Shown: positions 55,538-64,000 of the stretch, piece after piece
Layout: each line of letters begins with the position of its first letter
Position numbering within the stretch: position 1 is the stretch's first letter
NCBI RefSeq assembly: GCF_009192775.1
Contig: NZ_VTFX01000007.1
Coordinates: 62,001-126,000, forward strand
From: Arthrobacter yangruifuii
Lineage (GTDB): Bacteria > Actinomycetota > Actinomycetes > Actinomycetales > Micrococcaceae
Reading direction: 5' to 3'
Length of the DNA stretch: 64,000 nucleotides
Position numbers and translations under genes: made by a program
Notes under the pieces: generated by a model
What the model was told of the DNA's origin: nothing
What the model saw: only the letters and a program-made list of their open reading frames with translations
The model's database searches: none

Positions 55538-56415
55538 TGGACAGATTCCTTTTCCTCACCTTCGACGGACTCGCCCGCGGCGCCGTCCTCGCAGCCTTCG
55601 CGCTTTCCCTGGTCCTCATCTGGCGTGCAGCGCGGATTGTGAACTTCGCGCAGGGCGCCATGGCCGTGGCAGCCACCTATGTTGCCTTTACCGTCACCGC
55701 GGTGACCGGCAGCTACTGGGCAGGCCTTGCGGCAGCGCTGGTTGCGGGCTTCCTCATCGGGGCGGTGGTGGAGCGCGGAGTCATGCGCTTCGTGGGCAAC
55801 ACCTCTCCGCTGAACCCCGTGATTGCCGGGCTGGGACTCCTGATGCTGATCCAGGCCGTCCTGGGCATGGTGTTCGGCAACGCTTACCGGACCATGGTGA
55901 CCCCGTTCAGTTCCGACCCGGTGGAGATGTTCGGCATCACCGTTTTCTCCTCCTATGACCTGTTTGTGTTCGCGTGCATCGCCGTGCTGGTGGGCGGGCT
56001 GGTCCTGCTGTTCACGAAGACTCCCCTGGGGCTGCGGCTGCGTGCCTCCGCCTTCGCACCGGACCTGGCCCGGCTCCTGGGCGTCAGGACCCCGCGGATG
56101 CTCACCCTGGGCTGGGCTCTGTCTTCGGCACTGGGGGCGCTTGCCGCACTGCTGGTCATCCCCACTGAACTCGGGTTGAACCCGCACGCGGCGGACGCCG
56201 TCTTCGTTTATGCATTCACCGTGGCCGTGATCGGCGGTCTCGACTCCCCCGCCGGCGCCGTCCTGGGCGGGCTGGCCGTTGGCGTGCTGCTCAGCTGGGT
56301 CAGCGGCTATTGGGGAGCCACCCTGGCGCCGGTCGCCATCCTGGTCCTGCTGCTGGCCGTGCTGCTGGTCCGGCCGGGCGGAATCTTTTCCCTCGCGAAG
56401 GAGCGCACAGCATGA
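55537..56415 (+). CDS. Branched-chain amino-acid-type ABC permease, LivH-like
   Basis: The 292-residue membrane protein has about eight transmembrane segments and the LivH block IWRAARIVNFAQGAMAVAATYVAF, where the VNFAQG motif is family-typical, plus TPLGLRLRASA and VIGGLDSPAGAVLGG (EAA-like cytoplasmic loop). ATG at 55537 with a one-base overlap with the upstream stop. Together with LivM-like it forms the channel. Confidence 0.92.
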   Translation: MDRFLFLTFDGLARGAVLAAFALSLVLIWRAARIVNFAQGAMAVAATYVAFTVTAVTGSYWAGLAAALVAGFLIGAVVERGVMRFVGNTSPLNPVIAGLGLLMLIQAVLGMVFGNAYRTMVTPFSSDPVEMFGITVFSSYDLFVFACIAVLVGGLVLLFTKTPLGLRLRASAFAPDLARLLGVRTPRMLTLGWALSSALGALAALLVIPTELGLNPHAADAVFVYAFTVAVIGGLDSPAGAVLGGLAVGVLLSWVSGYWGATLAPVAILVLLLAVLLVRPGGIFSLAKERTA

Positions 56416-57539
56416 GCGTCACAAAGCGGTATCTCCTGGCCGCCGCCGCAGCCGTCCTCCTGATCGGCCTCACGTTCATCATCCCCTCGTTCACTTCCTA
56501 CCAGCTGGCCATCGTCTGCGCCTATCTGTGCGGAATCGCCGGACTGACCCTGCTGACGGGCGCCGGCGGGCAACTCTCCCTCGGACAGGCAGCCCTGATG
56601 GCGGCCGGGGCGTACAGCTACGCGCTGAGCGCCAATGCAATGGCCGACGCCGGGGCGGAGGGTCCGCTGCTGCTCCTGGTGCCGCTGGCGGCGGCGGTCT
56701 TCGGTGCAGCCGTCCTCGGCCTGGCCGTCGGACTCGCCGCCGGCCGGCTGCACGGGCCTTACCTTGCCGGTTTCACCATGGCACTGGTGGTGGCCCTGCC
56801 GGCGGTCACCAGTACCTTCTCCTCGGTGCTCGGCGGTGACCAGGGTTTGTGGATCACGGTGGAAAAACGGCCGACGGCGCTGCGGGGCATTGTCTCCACC
56901 GAAGCCTGGCAGGCCTGGCTCGCCGTTATTTGTTCCGTCCTGGTCCTGACCCTGCTGGCGAACCTGCTTCACGGCCGCTTCGGCCGGCACCTGCGGGCCG
57001 TGCGCGACAACCCGGTTGCGGCAGCGCTTGCCGGCATCAACCCCGCCCGGACAAAGATCACGGCGTTCGTCATCAGTTCTGCGGCGGCAGGCATGGGCGG
57101 CGGGCTGCTCGCCTACACCACGCAGAGCGCCGGCCCCGGGGCCTACTCCCTGGTCTTCTCCCTGTTCCTGCTGATGGCAGCCGTCGTCGGCGGCATCGGT
57201 TCCCTGACCGGGGCAGTCTGGGGCGCCCTGCTCCTAGTGGCCCTGCCGCACCTCATCAGCACTGCGACCTCCAGGCTCGAACTCTCAGCGGACCTGTCCC
57301 AGCGGCTGGACGGCAACCTGGCCGTGGCCGTCTTCGGAGCAGTCCTGATCCTCGTTGTGCTGCTTGCACCGCAGGGCATCCAGGGCCTGCTGGTCCGGGC
57401 CGGCGGCCGGCTGCGGCCGCCTCCTTCCGCCTCTCTTCCGCCAAGGTCCACCGAACCCGCACCACCGTCACCAGCAACAGCACCCTCCCGGATACCGGCC
57501 CCCAGCGGGCAGCTACCGGCAACCCCGAAAGGTCAATGA
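56412..57539 (+). CDS. Branched-chain amino-acid-type ABC permease, LivM-like
   Basis: The 375-residue protein has an N-terminal signal-like helix and about nine transmembrane segments. LivM features are LTLLTGAGGQLSLGQAALMAAGAY, RAVRDNPVAAALAGINPARTKI and VVGGIGSLTGAVWGALLL. Its last ~45 residues are a Pro/Ser/Ala-rich cytoplasmic tail, longer than usual. It starts by an ATGA overlap with LivH-like and its TGA overlaps the ATG of the binding-protein gene. Confidence 0.92.
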   Translation: MSVTKRYLLAAAAAVLLIGLTFIIPSFTSYQLAIVCAYLCGIAGLTLLTGAGGQLSLGQAALMAAGAYSYALSANAMADAGAEGPLLLLVPLAAAVFGAAVLGLAVGLAAGRLHGPYLAGFTMALVVALPAVTSTFSSVLGGDQGLWITVEKRPTALRGIVSTEAWQAWLAVICSVLVLTLLANLLHGRFGRHLRAVRDNPVAAALAGINPARTKITAFVISSAAAGMGGGLLAYTTQSAGPGAYSLVFSLFLLMAAVVGGIGSLTGAVWGALLLVALPHLISTATSRLELSADLSQRLDGNLAVAVFGAVLILVVLLAPQGIQGLLVRAGGRLRPPPSASLPPRSTEPAPPSPATAPSRIPAPSGQLPATPKGQ

Positions 57540-58825
57540 TGATCCGTTCCAAGCTCCGCCTGGGTACCGCCGTCCTTGCAGCTTCGGCCCTCGGCCTGGC
57601 CTCGTGCGCCTCTCCGGATGAAGGGGGTGAGGCAGCGGACGTTCCCGGGATCACCGACACCACCGTCACCGTGGGCACGCACCAGCCGCTGACCGGACCC
57701 GCAGCCGCCGGCTACTCCACGATCTCCCCCGCCACCAAGGCATACTTCGACTACGTGAATGACAAGGGCGGCATCAACGGCCGGACCATCGAATACATCG
57801 TCAAAGATGACGGCTACAACCCGGCCAACACACAGACCGCCGTGCGGGAAATGGTGCTCCAGGACGAGGTTTTTGCCCTCGTGGGCGGACTCGGCACGCC
57901 GCCGCACAGTGCAGTCCTGGACTTCGTCAATGACAACGAGGTACCGGATCTCTTCGTGGCCTCCGGCAGCCCCACCTGGAACCAGCCCGAAGACTACCCC
58001 TACACCTACGGTTTCATGGTGGACTACCCCACCGAATCACGGATCCTGGCCACGTACGCACAGGAGGAATTCCCGGAGGCGACCTACTGCTTCTTCGGCC
58101 AGGATGACGACTTCGGCGAGGAATTCCAGACCGGCTTGGAGGCGGTGCTCGGGGAGGACGGCCTCGCGGATGCCCAGGTGTACTCCACGGCTAACACCGA
58201 CATTGCCGCACAGATCAGCTCCATGAAGGAGGCGGGCTGCGAGGTCAATTTCCTCGCCACCATCAACGGCTTCAGTGCGCAGGCCGTGGGCACAGCAGCC
58301 AAGCTCGGATATTTCCCGCAGTGGATGGCCTCCTCGGCCGGCGGCGATTTCAACACCCTGTCCGGCTATCTGGGTGAGAACACGGACAAGCTGCTGCAGG
58401 GCTTCGTCAGCGCAAACTACCTTCCCGGCTACTCGGATACCGAGGACGAATGGACGGCCAAGTTCGCCGAGATCAACGAGGAATACAACGCCGGGGCTCC
58501 GTTTGACGGCAACACCATCTTCGGCATGTCCATCGGCTACCTCTTCGTCGAGGCCCTGCAGGCAGCCGGGGAGAACCCCACCCGGGAGTCCCTGATGGAG
58601 GCGCTCGAGTCAGGCGACGTCACCGGCAACGGCCATGCCCCGCTGGGCTTCGGCGGGGACAGCCACCGGGGCTACACCGGAGCCATGCTGACCCGGGTGG
58701 ACAACGGCGTGCAGTCCTACTTCGGCACCCCGTACGTGGTCACCGGCACTGAGGCGGAGGAATACACGGTCGAGGAATACACCGGGGAGCGGACGGCCAT
58801 GCCGGCTGACGGGCTGCCGGAGTAA
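57536..58825 (+). CDS. Extracellular substrate-binding lipoprotein (LivK/Liv-type)
   Basis: The 429-residue protein starts MMIRSKLRLGTAVLAASALGLASCASPDEGG, a lipoprotein signal with Cys in LASCAS. The mature protein is a periplasmic-binding-protein type I fold (VTVGTHQPLTGPAAAGYSTISPATKAYFDYVNDKGGINGR, spread over residues ~45-85). The ligand pocket cannot be read from the sequence; relatives bind branched-chain amino acids, amides, aromatics or short acids. It is the last gene of the importer operon and is followed by a strong terminator. Confidence 0.92.
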   Translation: MMIRSKLRLGTAVLAASALGLASCASPDEGGEAADVPGITDTTVTVGTHQPLTGPAAAGYSTISPATKAYFDYVNDKGGINGRTIEYIVKDDGYNPANTQTAVREMVLQDEVFALVGGLGTPPHSAVLDFVNDNEVPDLFVASGSPTWNQPEDYPYTYGFMVDYPTESRILATYAQEEFPEATYCFFGQDDDFGEEFQTGLEAVLGEDGLADAQVYSTANTDIAAQISSMKEAGCEVNFLATINGFSAQAVGTAAKLGYFPQWMASSAGGDFNTLSGYLGENTDKLLQGFVSANYLPGYSDTEDEWTAKFAEINEEYNAGAPFDGNTIFGMSIGYLFVEALQAAGENPTRESLMEALESGDVTGNGHAPLGFGGDSHRGYTGAMLTRVDNGVQSYFGTPYVVTGTEAEEYTVEEYTGERTAMPADGLPE

Positions 58826-58856
58826 ACCGGCCGCCGCACCACCGCAGCCGCTCCAC

Positions 58857-58888
58857 AAAGGGGCCCGTCCCGGCGGACGGGCCCCTTT
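58857..58888. terminator. Bidirectional terminator between the importer operon and MaoC gene
   Basis: A perfect 14-base-pair stem (58857-58870 with 58875-58888) with a four-base CGGC loop and AAA/TTT ends lies between the two convergent units. It can end transcripts from both sides. Confidence 0.9.
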
Positions 58889-58900
58889 GCCACTGGCGGG

Positions 58901-59353
58901 TTATTCCAGCACGTACAGCGAGAGGGACTCCGCTACGGCAGCGGGCTTGCCTGCACCCTCAATTTCGATGGTGACGAGGAGCTTGACCCGCACCCCCTGC
59001 GGCACGTTCTGAACCGACACAATTTCCGAGCATGCCCGGATCCGGCTGTCCACGGGGACCGGATGGGGGAAGCGCACCCGGTCCAGCCCGTAGTTCACTC
59101 CCATCACCATGCCCTCCACCCGGAACCGGCCGGAGGCGAGCGCCGGAAGCAGGGACAGGCTCAGGTACCCGTGTGCGATGGTGCCGCCGAAGGGGCCCCG
59201 GGCGGCCCGTTCAGGGTCCACATGGATCCACTGGTGGTCATCCGTGGCGTCGGCAAACCGGTTGATGCGGTCCTGGTCGATGAGGACCCATTCACTCGTC
59301 TCCACTGTGCCCACCGCACCGGCAAGCTCCTCCACGGATCCGAAGTGTGCCAC
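58901..59353 (-). CDS. MaoC-like (R)-specific enoyl-CoA hydratase/dehydratase
   Basis: The 150-residue hot-dog fold protein has the MaoC hydratase signature FADATDDHQWIH (Asp and His of the active site) followed by RAARGPFGGTIAHGYLSLSLLP. The GTG at 59353 is chosen, two bases after the stop of the FabG-like gene; the open frame upstream overlaps that gene. It likely adds or removes water at an acyl-CoA or acyl-ACP double bond and forms a two-gene unit with the reductase. Confidence 0.88.
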   Translation of the reverse strand: MAHFGSVEELAGAVGTVETSEWVLIDQDRINRFADATDDHQWIHVDPERAARGPFGGTIAHGYLSLSLLPALASGRFRVEGMVMGVNYGLDRVRFPHPVPVDSRIRACSEIVSVQNVPQGVRVKLLVTIEIEGAGKPAAVAESLSLYVLE

Positions 59354-59355
59354 CG

Positions 59356-60129
59356 CTAGGCCTTCGGCCCGCCTGCGACGTAGAGCACCTGTCCGGAGAC
59401 GAACGAGGCCTCCTCGCGGGCGAAGAAGGACGCCGCCGCGGCAATGTCCTCCGGGTTTCCGGCGCGCCGCACCGGAATCTCCTTCGCCGCATGCGCCACA
59501 AAGTCCTCGAACGGCACCCCGACGCGTTCCGCCGTCGCCCGTGTCATGTCTGTCTGGATGAAGCCGGGGGCAATGGCGTTGACCGTGACGTTGTAACGGC
59601 CCAGTTCGATGGCGAGGGTCTTGGTGAACCCCTGGATACCTGCCTTCGCGGCGGCATAATTCGCCTGGCCGCGGTTGCCCAGGGCGGAGGTGGAGGAAAG
59701 GTTGATGATCCGCCCCCATTCCTCCTTTACCTGATGCGCCTGCACCTCCCGGCTCATCAGGAACGCCCCGCGCAGGTGGACCCCCATCACTGCGTCCCAG
59801 TCCGTTTCACTCATCTTGAACAGCAGGTTGTCCCGGAGGATTCCGGCGTTGTTCACCAAGATGGTGGGCGCGCCCAGCTCTGCGGCGATGCGGGACACGG
59901 CCTGCTCGACGGCGGCGGCGTCGGACACGTCGGCGCCCACGCCAAGTGCCTCTCCCCCGGCGGCGCGGATAGCGTCGACGGTCTGTTCCGTGTCCTGCTC
60001 CCGCAGGTCGATGACCGCGACGGCGTGTCCGTCGGCGGCAAGCCTTGCGGCCACAGCGGCCCCGATTCCGCGTCCGGCTCCGGTGACGACGGCGACACGG
60101 CCCGTCGTGGCAATGGGTGTTTCAGGCAT
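59356..60129 (-). CDS. 3-oxoacyl-reductase, short-chain dehydrogenase (FabG/PhaB-like)
   Basis: The 257-residue SDR has the cofactor motif TGAGRGIG, NNAGILRD, the catalytic Ser in LSSTSALG and Tyr-x3-Lys in YAAAKAGI. It is of the FabG type that reduces 3-oxoacyl-ACP/CoA to (R)-3-hydroxyacyl with NADPH. AGAGGAGAACC precedes the ATG at 60129; the longer frame upstream crosses the operator palindrome. It heads the unit with MaoC and is convergent to the importer operon. Confidence 0.9.
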   Translation of the reverse strand: MPETPIATTGRVAVVTGAGRGIGAAVAARLAADGHAVAVIDLREQDTEQTVDAIRAAGGEALGVGADVSDAAAVEQAVSRIAAELGAPTILVNNAGILRDNLLFKMSETDWDAVMGVHLRGAFLMSREVQAHQVKEEWGRIINLSSTSALGNRGQANYAAAKAGIQGFTKTLAIELGRYNVTVNAIAPGFIQTDMTRATAERVGVPFEDFVAHAAKEIPVRRAGNPEDIAAAASFFAREEASFVSGQVLYVAGGPKA

Positions 60130-60208
60130 GGTTCTCCTCTGTTGCCGCCCGTGCGTCAGCACGCAGGCAGGCGGGGCGATGTAGCGGTGTGGCGATGTAG
60201 GCCCGACG

Positions 60209-60226
60209 ATACCGACCAGCCGGTAT
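60209..60226. promoter_or_regulatory. TetR operator palindrome 3 (upstream of FabG)
   Basis: ATACCGACCAGCCGGTAT is a near-perfect palindrome (ATACCG and CGGTAT arms) 80 bases upstream of the FabG start codon. It differs from site 2 in three of 18 bases and from site 1 in five. Confidence 0.65.
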
Positions 60227-60314
60227 GTGCGCAATGGTTTGAGACGTGCGGACGCCTAGGCGCGCGGCTGGAAGCCGGGGATACCGTCGGCGCCCGGAGC
60301 ACGTGAACGGATGG

Positions 60315-60872
60315 TCAGCGCAGTCCGTTCGCGTACAGGTCCCGCAGCAGGGCGACCTCCGCCAGATGATGGATCATCTCCCGGTTGATATGCAGCACCA
60401 GGGTTGCCATAGGAGCGTTGGACCGGCTCCCTTCCGCCTCCCCCGCCGGGGCCGCCAGCTGCTGCGGGGTCAGGGAGGACACGGCACTGATCCAGCGGGA
60501 ATAGTACTCGTCCAACAGGTCGAGTGCGCCCTGCCCGGTACCTGGATAGTCAAAATCCTCATAGCTCACAGCGGGTCCCCCGAAGTGTGCGGCGTTCCGC
60601 ATACCCAGGACACCCACCAGGATGTGCCCCAGCCGCCAGGCGATGGTGGTGACCGGTGCCGGGTCCGGTTCCGGAAAGGCGAAGTCAATAGTGAAGTCTC
60701 CCGCCCCGGCCTGCACCGGTGCGGTTCCCGTGCCCCGCGGACGCACACTCCAGGAACCCGGCACCGGTTCCCGGAAGTATTCCGCGTCGGTGAGCCCCAC
60801 CAGCCGGGGCCGTGCCTGGTTGTCCCAGTGCCAGGCGAGCTGGTCCGCCAGTACCCGTGCCTCGGTGGGCAT
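60315..60872 (-). CDS. DinB-like / maleylpyruvate-isomerase-like protein
   Basis: The 185-residue protein has the DinB four-helix pattern: an N-terminal helix with DQLAWHWDNQARPRL, then ITTIAWRLGHILVGVLGMRNAAH-like (spread at about residues 73-95) and VLHINREMIHHLAEVALLRDLYANG at the end, with the His residues that bind metal in this family. The substrate is unknown. ATG at 60872 follows AGGACAC; it is divergent from the WYL regulator gene, a common actinobacterial pairing. Confidence 0.8.
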   Translation of the reverse strand: MPTEARVLADQLAWHWDNQARPRLVGLTDAEYFREPVPGSWSVRPRGTGTAPVQAGAGDFTIDFAFPEPDPAPVTTIAWRLGHILVGVLGMRNAAHFGGPAVSYEDFDYPGTGQGALDLLDEYYSRWISAVSSLTPQQLAAPAGEAEGSRSNAPMATLVLHINREMIHHLAEVALLRDLYANGLR

Positions 60873-60998
60873 CTTCTGTGTGTCCTCCCGGATACCGTCT
60901 CCTGCGTGTGAATGTCCTGCGCGGATTTCTTCGGATGCGCACAGTCTACGAATCAATCAGGACAGCTTCCGGCCGGATAAGCGCGTAGTTTGGATTCC

Positions 60999-61997
60999 AT
61001 GCTGGAGACATCCGCTCGGCTCCTGCAGCTGCTGTCGCTGCTGCAGCTTCGGCGCGAGTGGACCGGCGCGGCGCTCGCGGAACGGCTGTCCATCACCGAA
61101 CGCACGGTGCGCCGGGACATCGGCAAGCTGCGCACCCTCGGCTATCCCATTTCCGCGTCCCCGGGCATTGCCGGCGGCTACCAGCTCGGAGCCGGGGCCC
61201 AGCTGCCGCCGCTGCTGCTCGACGACGACGAGGCCCTCGCCGTCGCCCTCGGCCTCACCGCAGTGGCCGCGGGACCGGTGACGGGAATCGGGGAAGCATC
61301 CGTGCGGGCCCTGGCAAAACTGGAACAGGTCCTGCCCGGGCGCCTCCGCCCCCAGTTTTCGGCCCTGTCGCAATCCGTTTCCACCCTGTCCGGACCGCCC
61401 GGCGGCGTGGATCCGAAAATCCTCACCTCGTTTTCCTCCGCCATCACCGAGCACCGGATCCTGAGCTTCCGCTACACCGCGGCCGACGGCGCATCCCAGC
61501 GGCGGATGGTTGAGCCCTACCGGCTGGTCAGCACCGGACGGCGCTGGTACGCCGTCGCCTGGGACCTGGACCGCAGTGACTGGCGGACCTTCCGGGTGGA
61601 CCGCTGCACCAGCACGCCTGCCCCGCGTGCGCGGTTCACGCCCCGGCCGCTGCCCGCCCCGGACCTTGCCGCCTACGTGCAGGAATCCATTACCCGCAAC
61701 CCGTACCGCTACACCGTGGTGGTCCGGCTGGCCGCACCGCTGGCAGCAGTAGCCGGGCAGGTGCCTGCCACCATGGCCACCGTCGAAGCAGACGGACCCG
61801 GGCACACCATAGTGCGCGGCGGCTGGGATTCCCTGGACCTGCCCCTGATCCATCTCACGGCCTGGGGCGTGCCCTTCGAAATCCTTGATCCTCCGGAAAT
61901 GCGTGAGCGGGCACGCCGGGCCCTGGACCTGCTGCAGCACGCCGTCGAAATCCCGCCCACGGCGGAATCCGGAAAGAGCATCCGGCCAAGCCACTAG
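60999..61997 (+). CDS. WYL-domain transcriptional regulator
   Basis: The 332-residue protein has a DeoR-like N-terminal helix-turn-helix (WTGAALAERLSITERTVRRDIGKL, residues ~22-45) followed by GYPISASPGIAGGYQL, a WYL domain (ILSFRYTAADG, MVEPYRLVSTGRRWYAVAWDLDRSDWRTFRVDR) and a C-terminal winged-helix-like part. WYL proteins sense nucleic-acid or metabolite ligands. Its target is probably its own divergent promoter with the DinB-like gene. It ends 13 bases before the helicase start. Confidence 0.9.
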   Translation: MLETSARLLQLLSLLQLRREWTGAALAERLSITERTVRRDIGKLRTLGYPISASPGIAGGYQLGAGAQLPPLLLDDDEALAVALGLTAVAAGPVTGIGEASVRALAKLEQVLPGRLRPQFSALSQSVSTLSGPPGGVDPKILTSFSSAITEHRILSFRYTAADGASQRRMVEPYRLVSTGRRWYAVAWDLDRSDWRTFRVDRCTSTPAPRARFTPRPLPAPDLAAYVQESITRNPYRYTVVVRLAAPLAAVAGQVPATMATVEADGPGHTIVRGGWDSLDLPLIHLTAWGVPFEILDPPEMRERARRALDLLQHAVEIPPTAESGKSIRPSH

Positions 61998-62010
61998 ACT
62001 GGTGGCAATC

Positions 62011-64000
<1,990 letters not shown>

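Noticed and set aside
52467-60226. Genomic island integrated at tRNA-Arg
   Set aside because: No integrase and no repeat of the tRNA 3' end is visible in the window. The genes beyond look like ordinary chromosomal catabolic genes.

Overview
The window is a high-GC, gene-dense actinobacterial chromosome segment. Gene order and protein character (long Asn/Arg/Asp-rich Rho, NucS, DUF3039, DUF2017, DUF2550, DUF222-HNH proteins) point to Micrococcaceae, most likely an Arthrobacter-like organism; this is inferred from the sequence and not confirmed by a database search. Much of it follows an old actinobacterial order also known from Mycobacterium (argS-lysA-hom-thrC-thrB-rho-prfA-prmC-sua5-wecA-atp operon-DUF2550-murA ... 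nucS ... thioredoxin ... pncB-clpS-DUF2017 ... murI-MBL), here read mostly on the minus strand. I see no prophage, insertion sequence, CRISPR array or rRNA.

Layout. 1-3.3 kb: the 3' end of a hydrolase-like gene with a His/Gly-rich tail, then murI with an MBL-fold enzyme, a DUF2017 protein and ClpS. 3.3-5.3 kb: the NAD salvage pair pncB-pncA. 5.3-12.2 kb: a DEAD/DEAH-type helicase, DUF3039, a two-gene ABC-2 exporter, an Old Yellow Enzyme and a thioredoxin-TPR protein that lacks the CxxC. 12.3-18.7 kb: a large membrane protein of unknown function, an AI-2E family permease, a small zinc-ribbon-like protein, nucS, nagA and a cold-shock gene with a structured leader and an odd 3' repeat array. 18.8-28.5 kb: murA (with an Asp at the catalytic Cys position), DUF2550 and the complete F1Fo ATP synthase operon. 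28.6-34.6 kb: a cell-surface polysaccharide group (WecA/TagO-type transferase, CapD-type dehydratase, two GT2 glycosyltransferases, an epimerase). 34.6-46.8 kb: sua5, prmC, prfA, rho, thrB, thrC, hom, lysA, argS.

46.9-49.8 kb holds a compact three-gene flavin cassette: a lipoprotein with an FMN-binding domain, the ApbE transferase that would flavinylate it, and an unusual fusion of an NqrB/RnfD-like membrane domain with a ferredoxin-reductase module. Together they look like a minimal route for moving electrons from NAD(P)H across the membrane to an extracytoplasmic flavoprotein. A DUF222-HNH gene and tRNA-Arg(CCG) follow.

53.3-60.2 kb is a TetR-controlled catabolic unit: a TetR regulator, a complete Liv-type ABC importer, and a convergent FabG-MaoC pair. 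Three near-identical 18-bp palindromes lie upstream of the regulator, at the start of the transporter operon and upstream of FabG, which ties all three transcription units into one regulon. The importer and the enzymes probably act on one carboxylic acid or acyl compound that is not identifiable here. The window ends with a DinB-like protein, a WYL regulator and the first part of an HrpA-type helicase.
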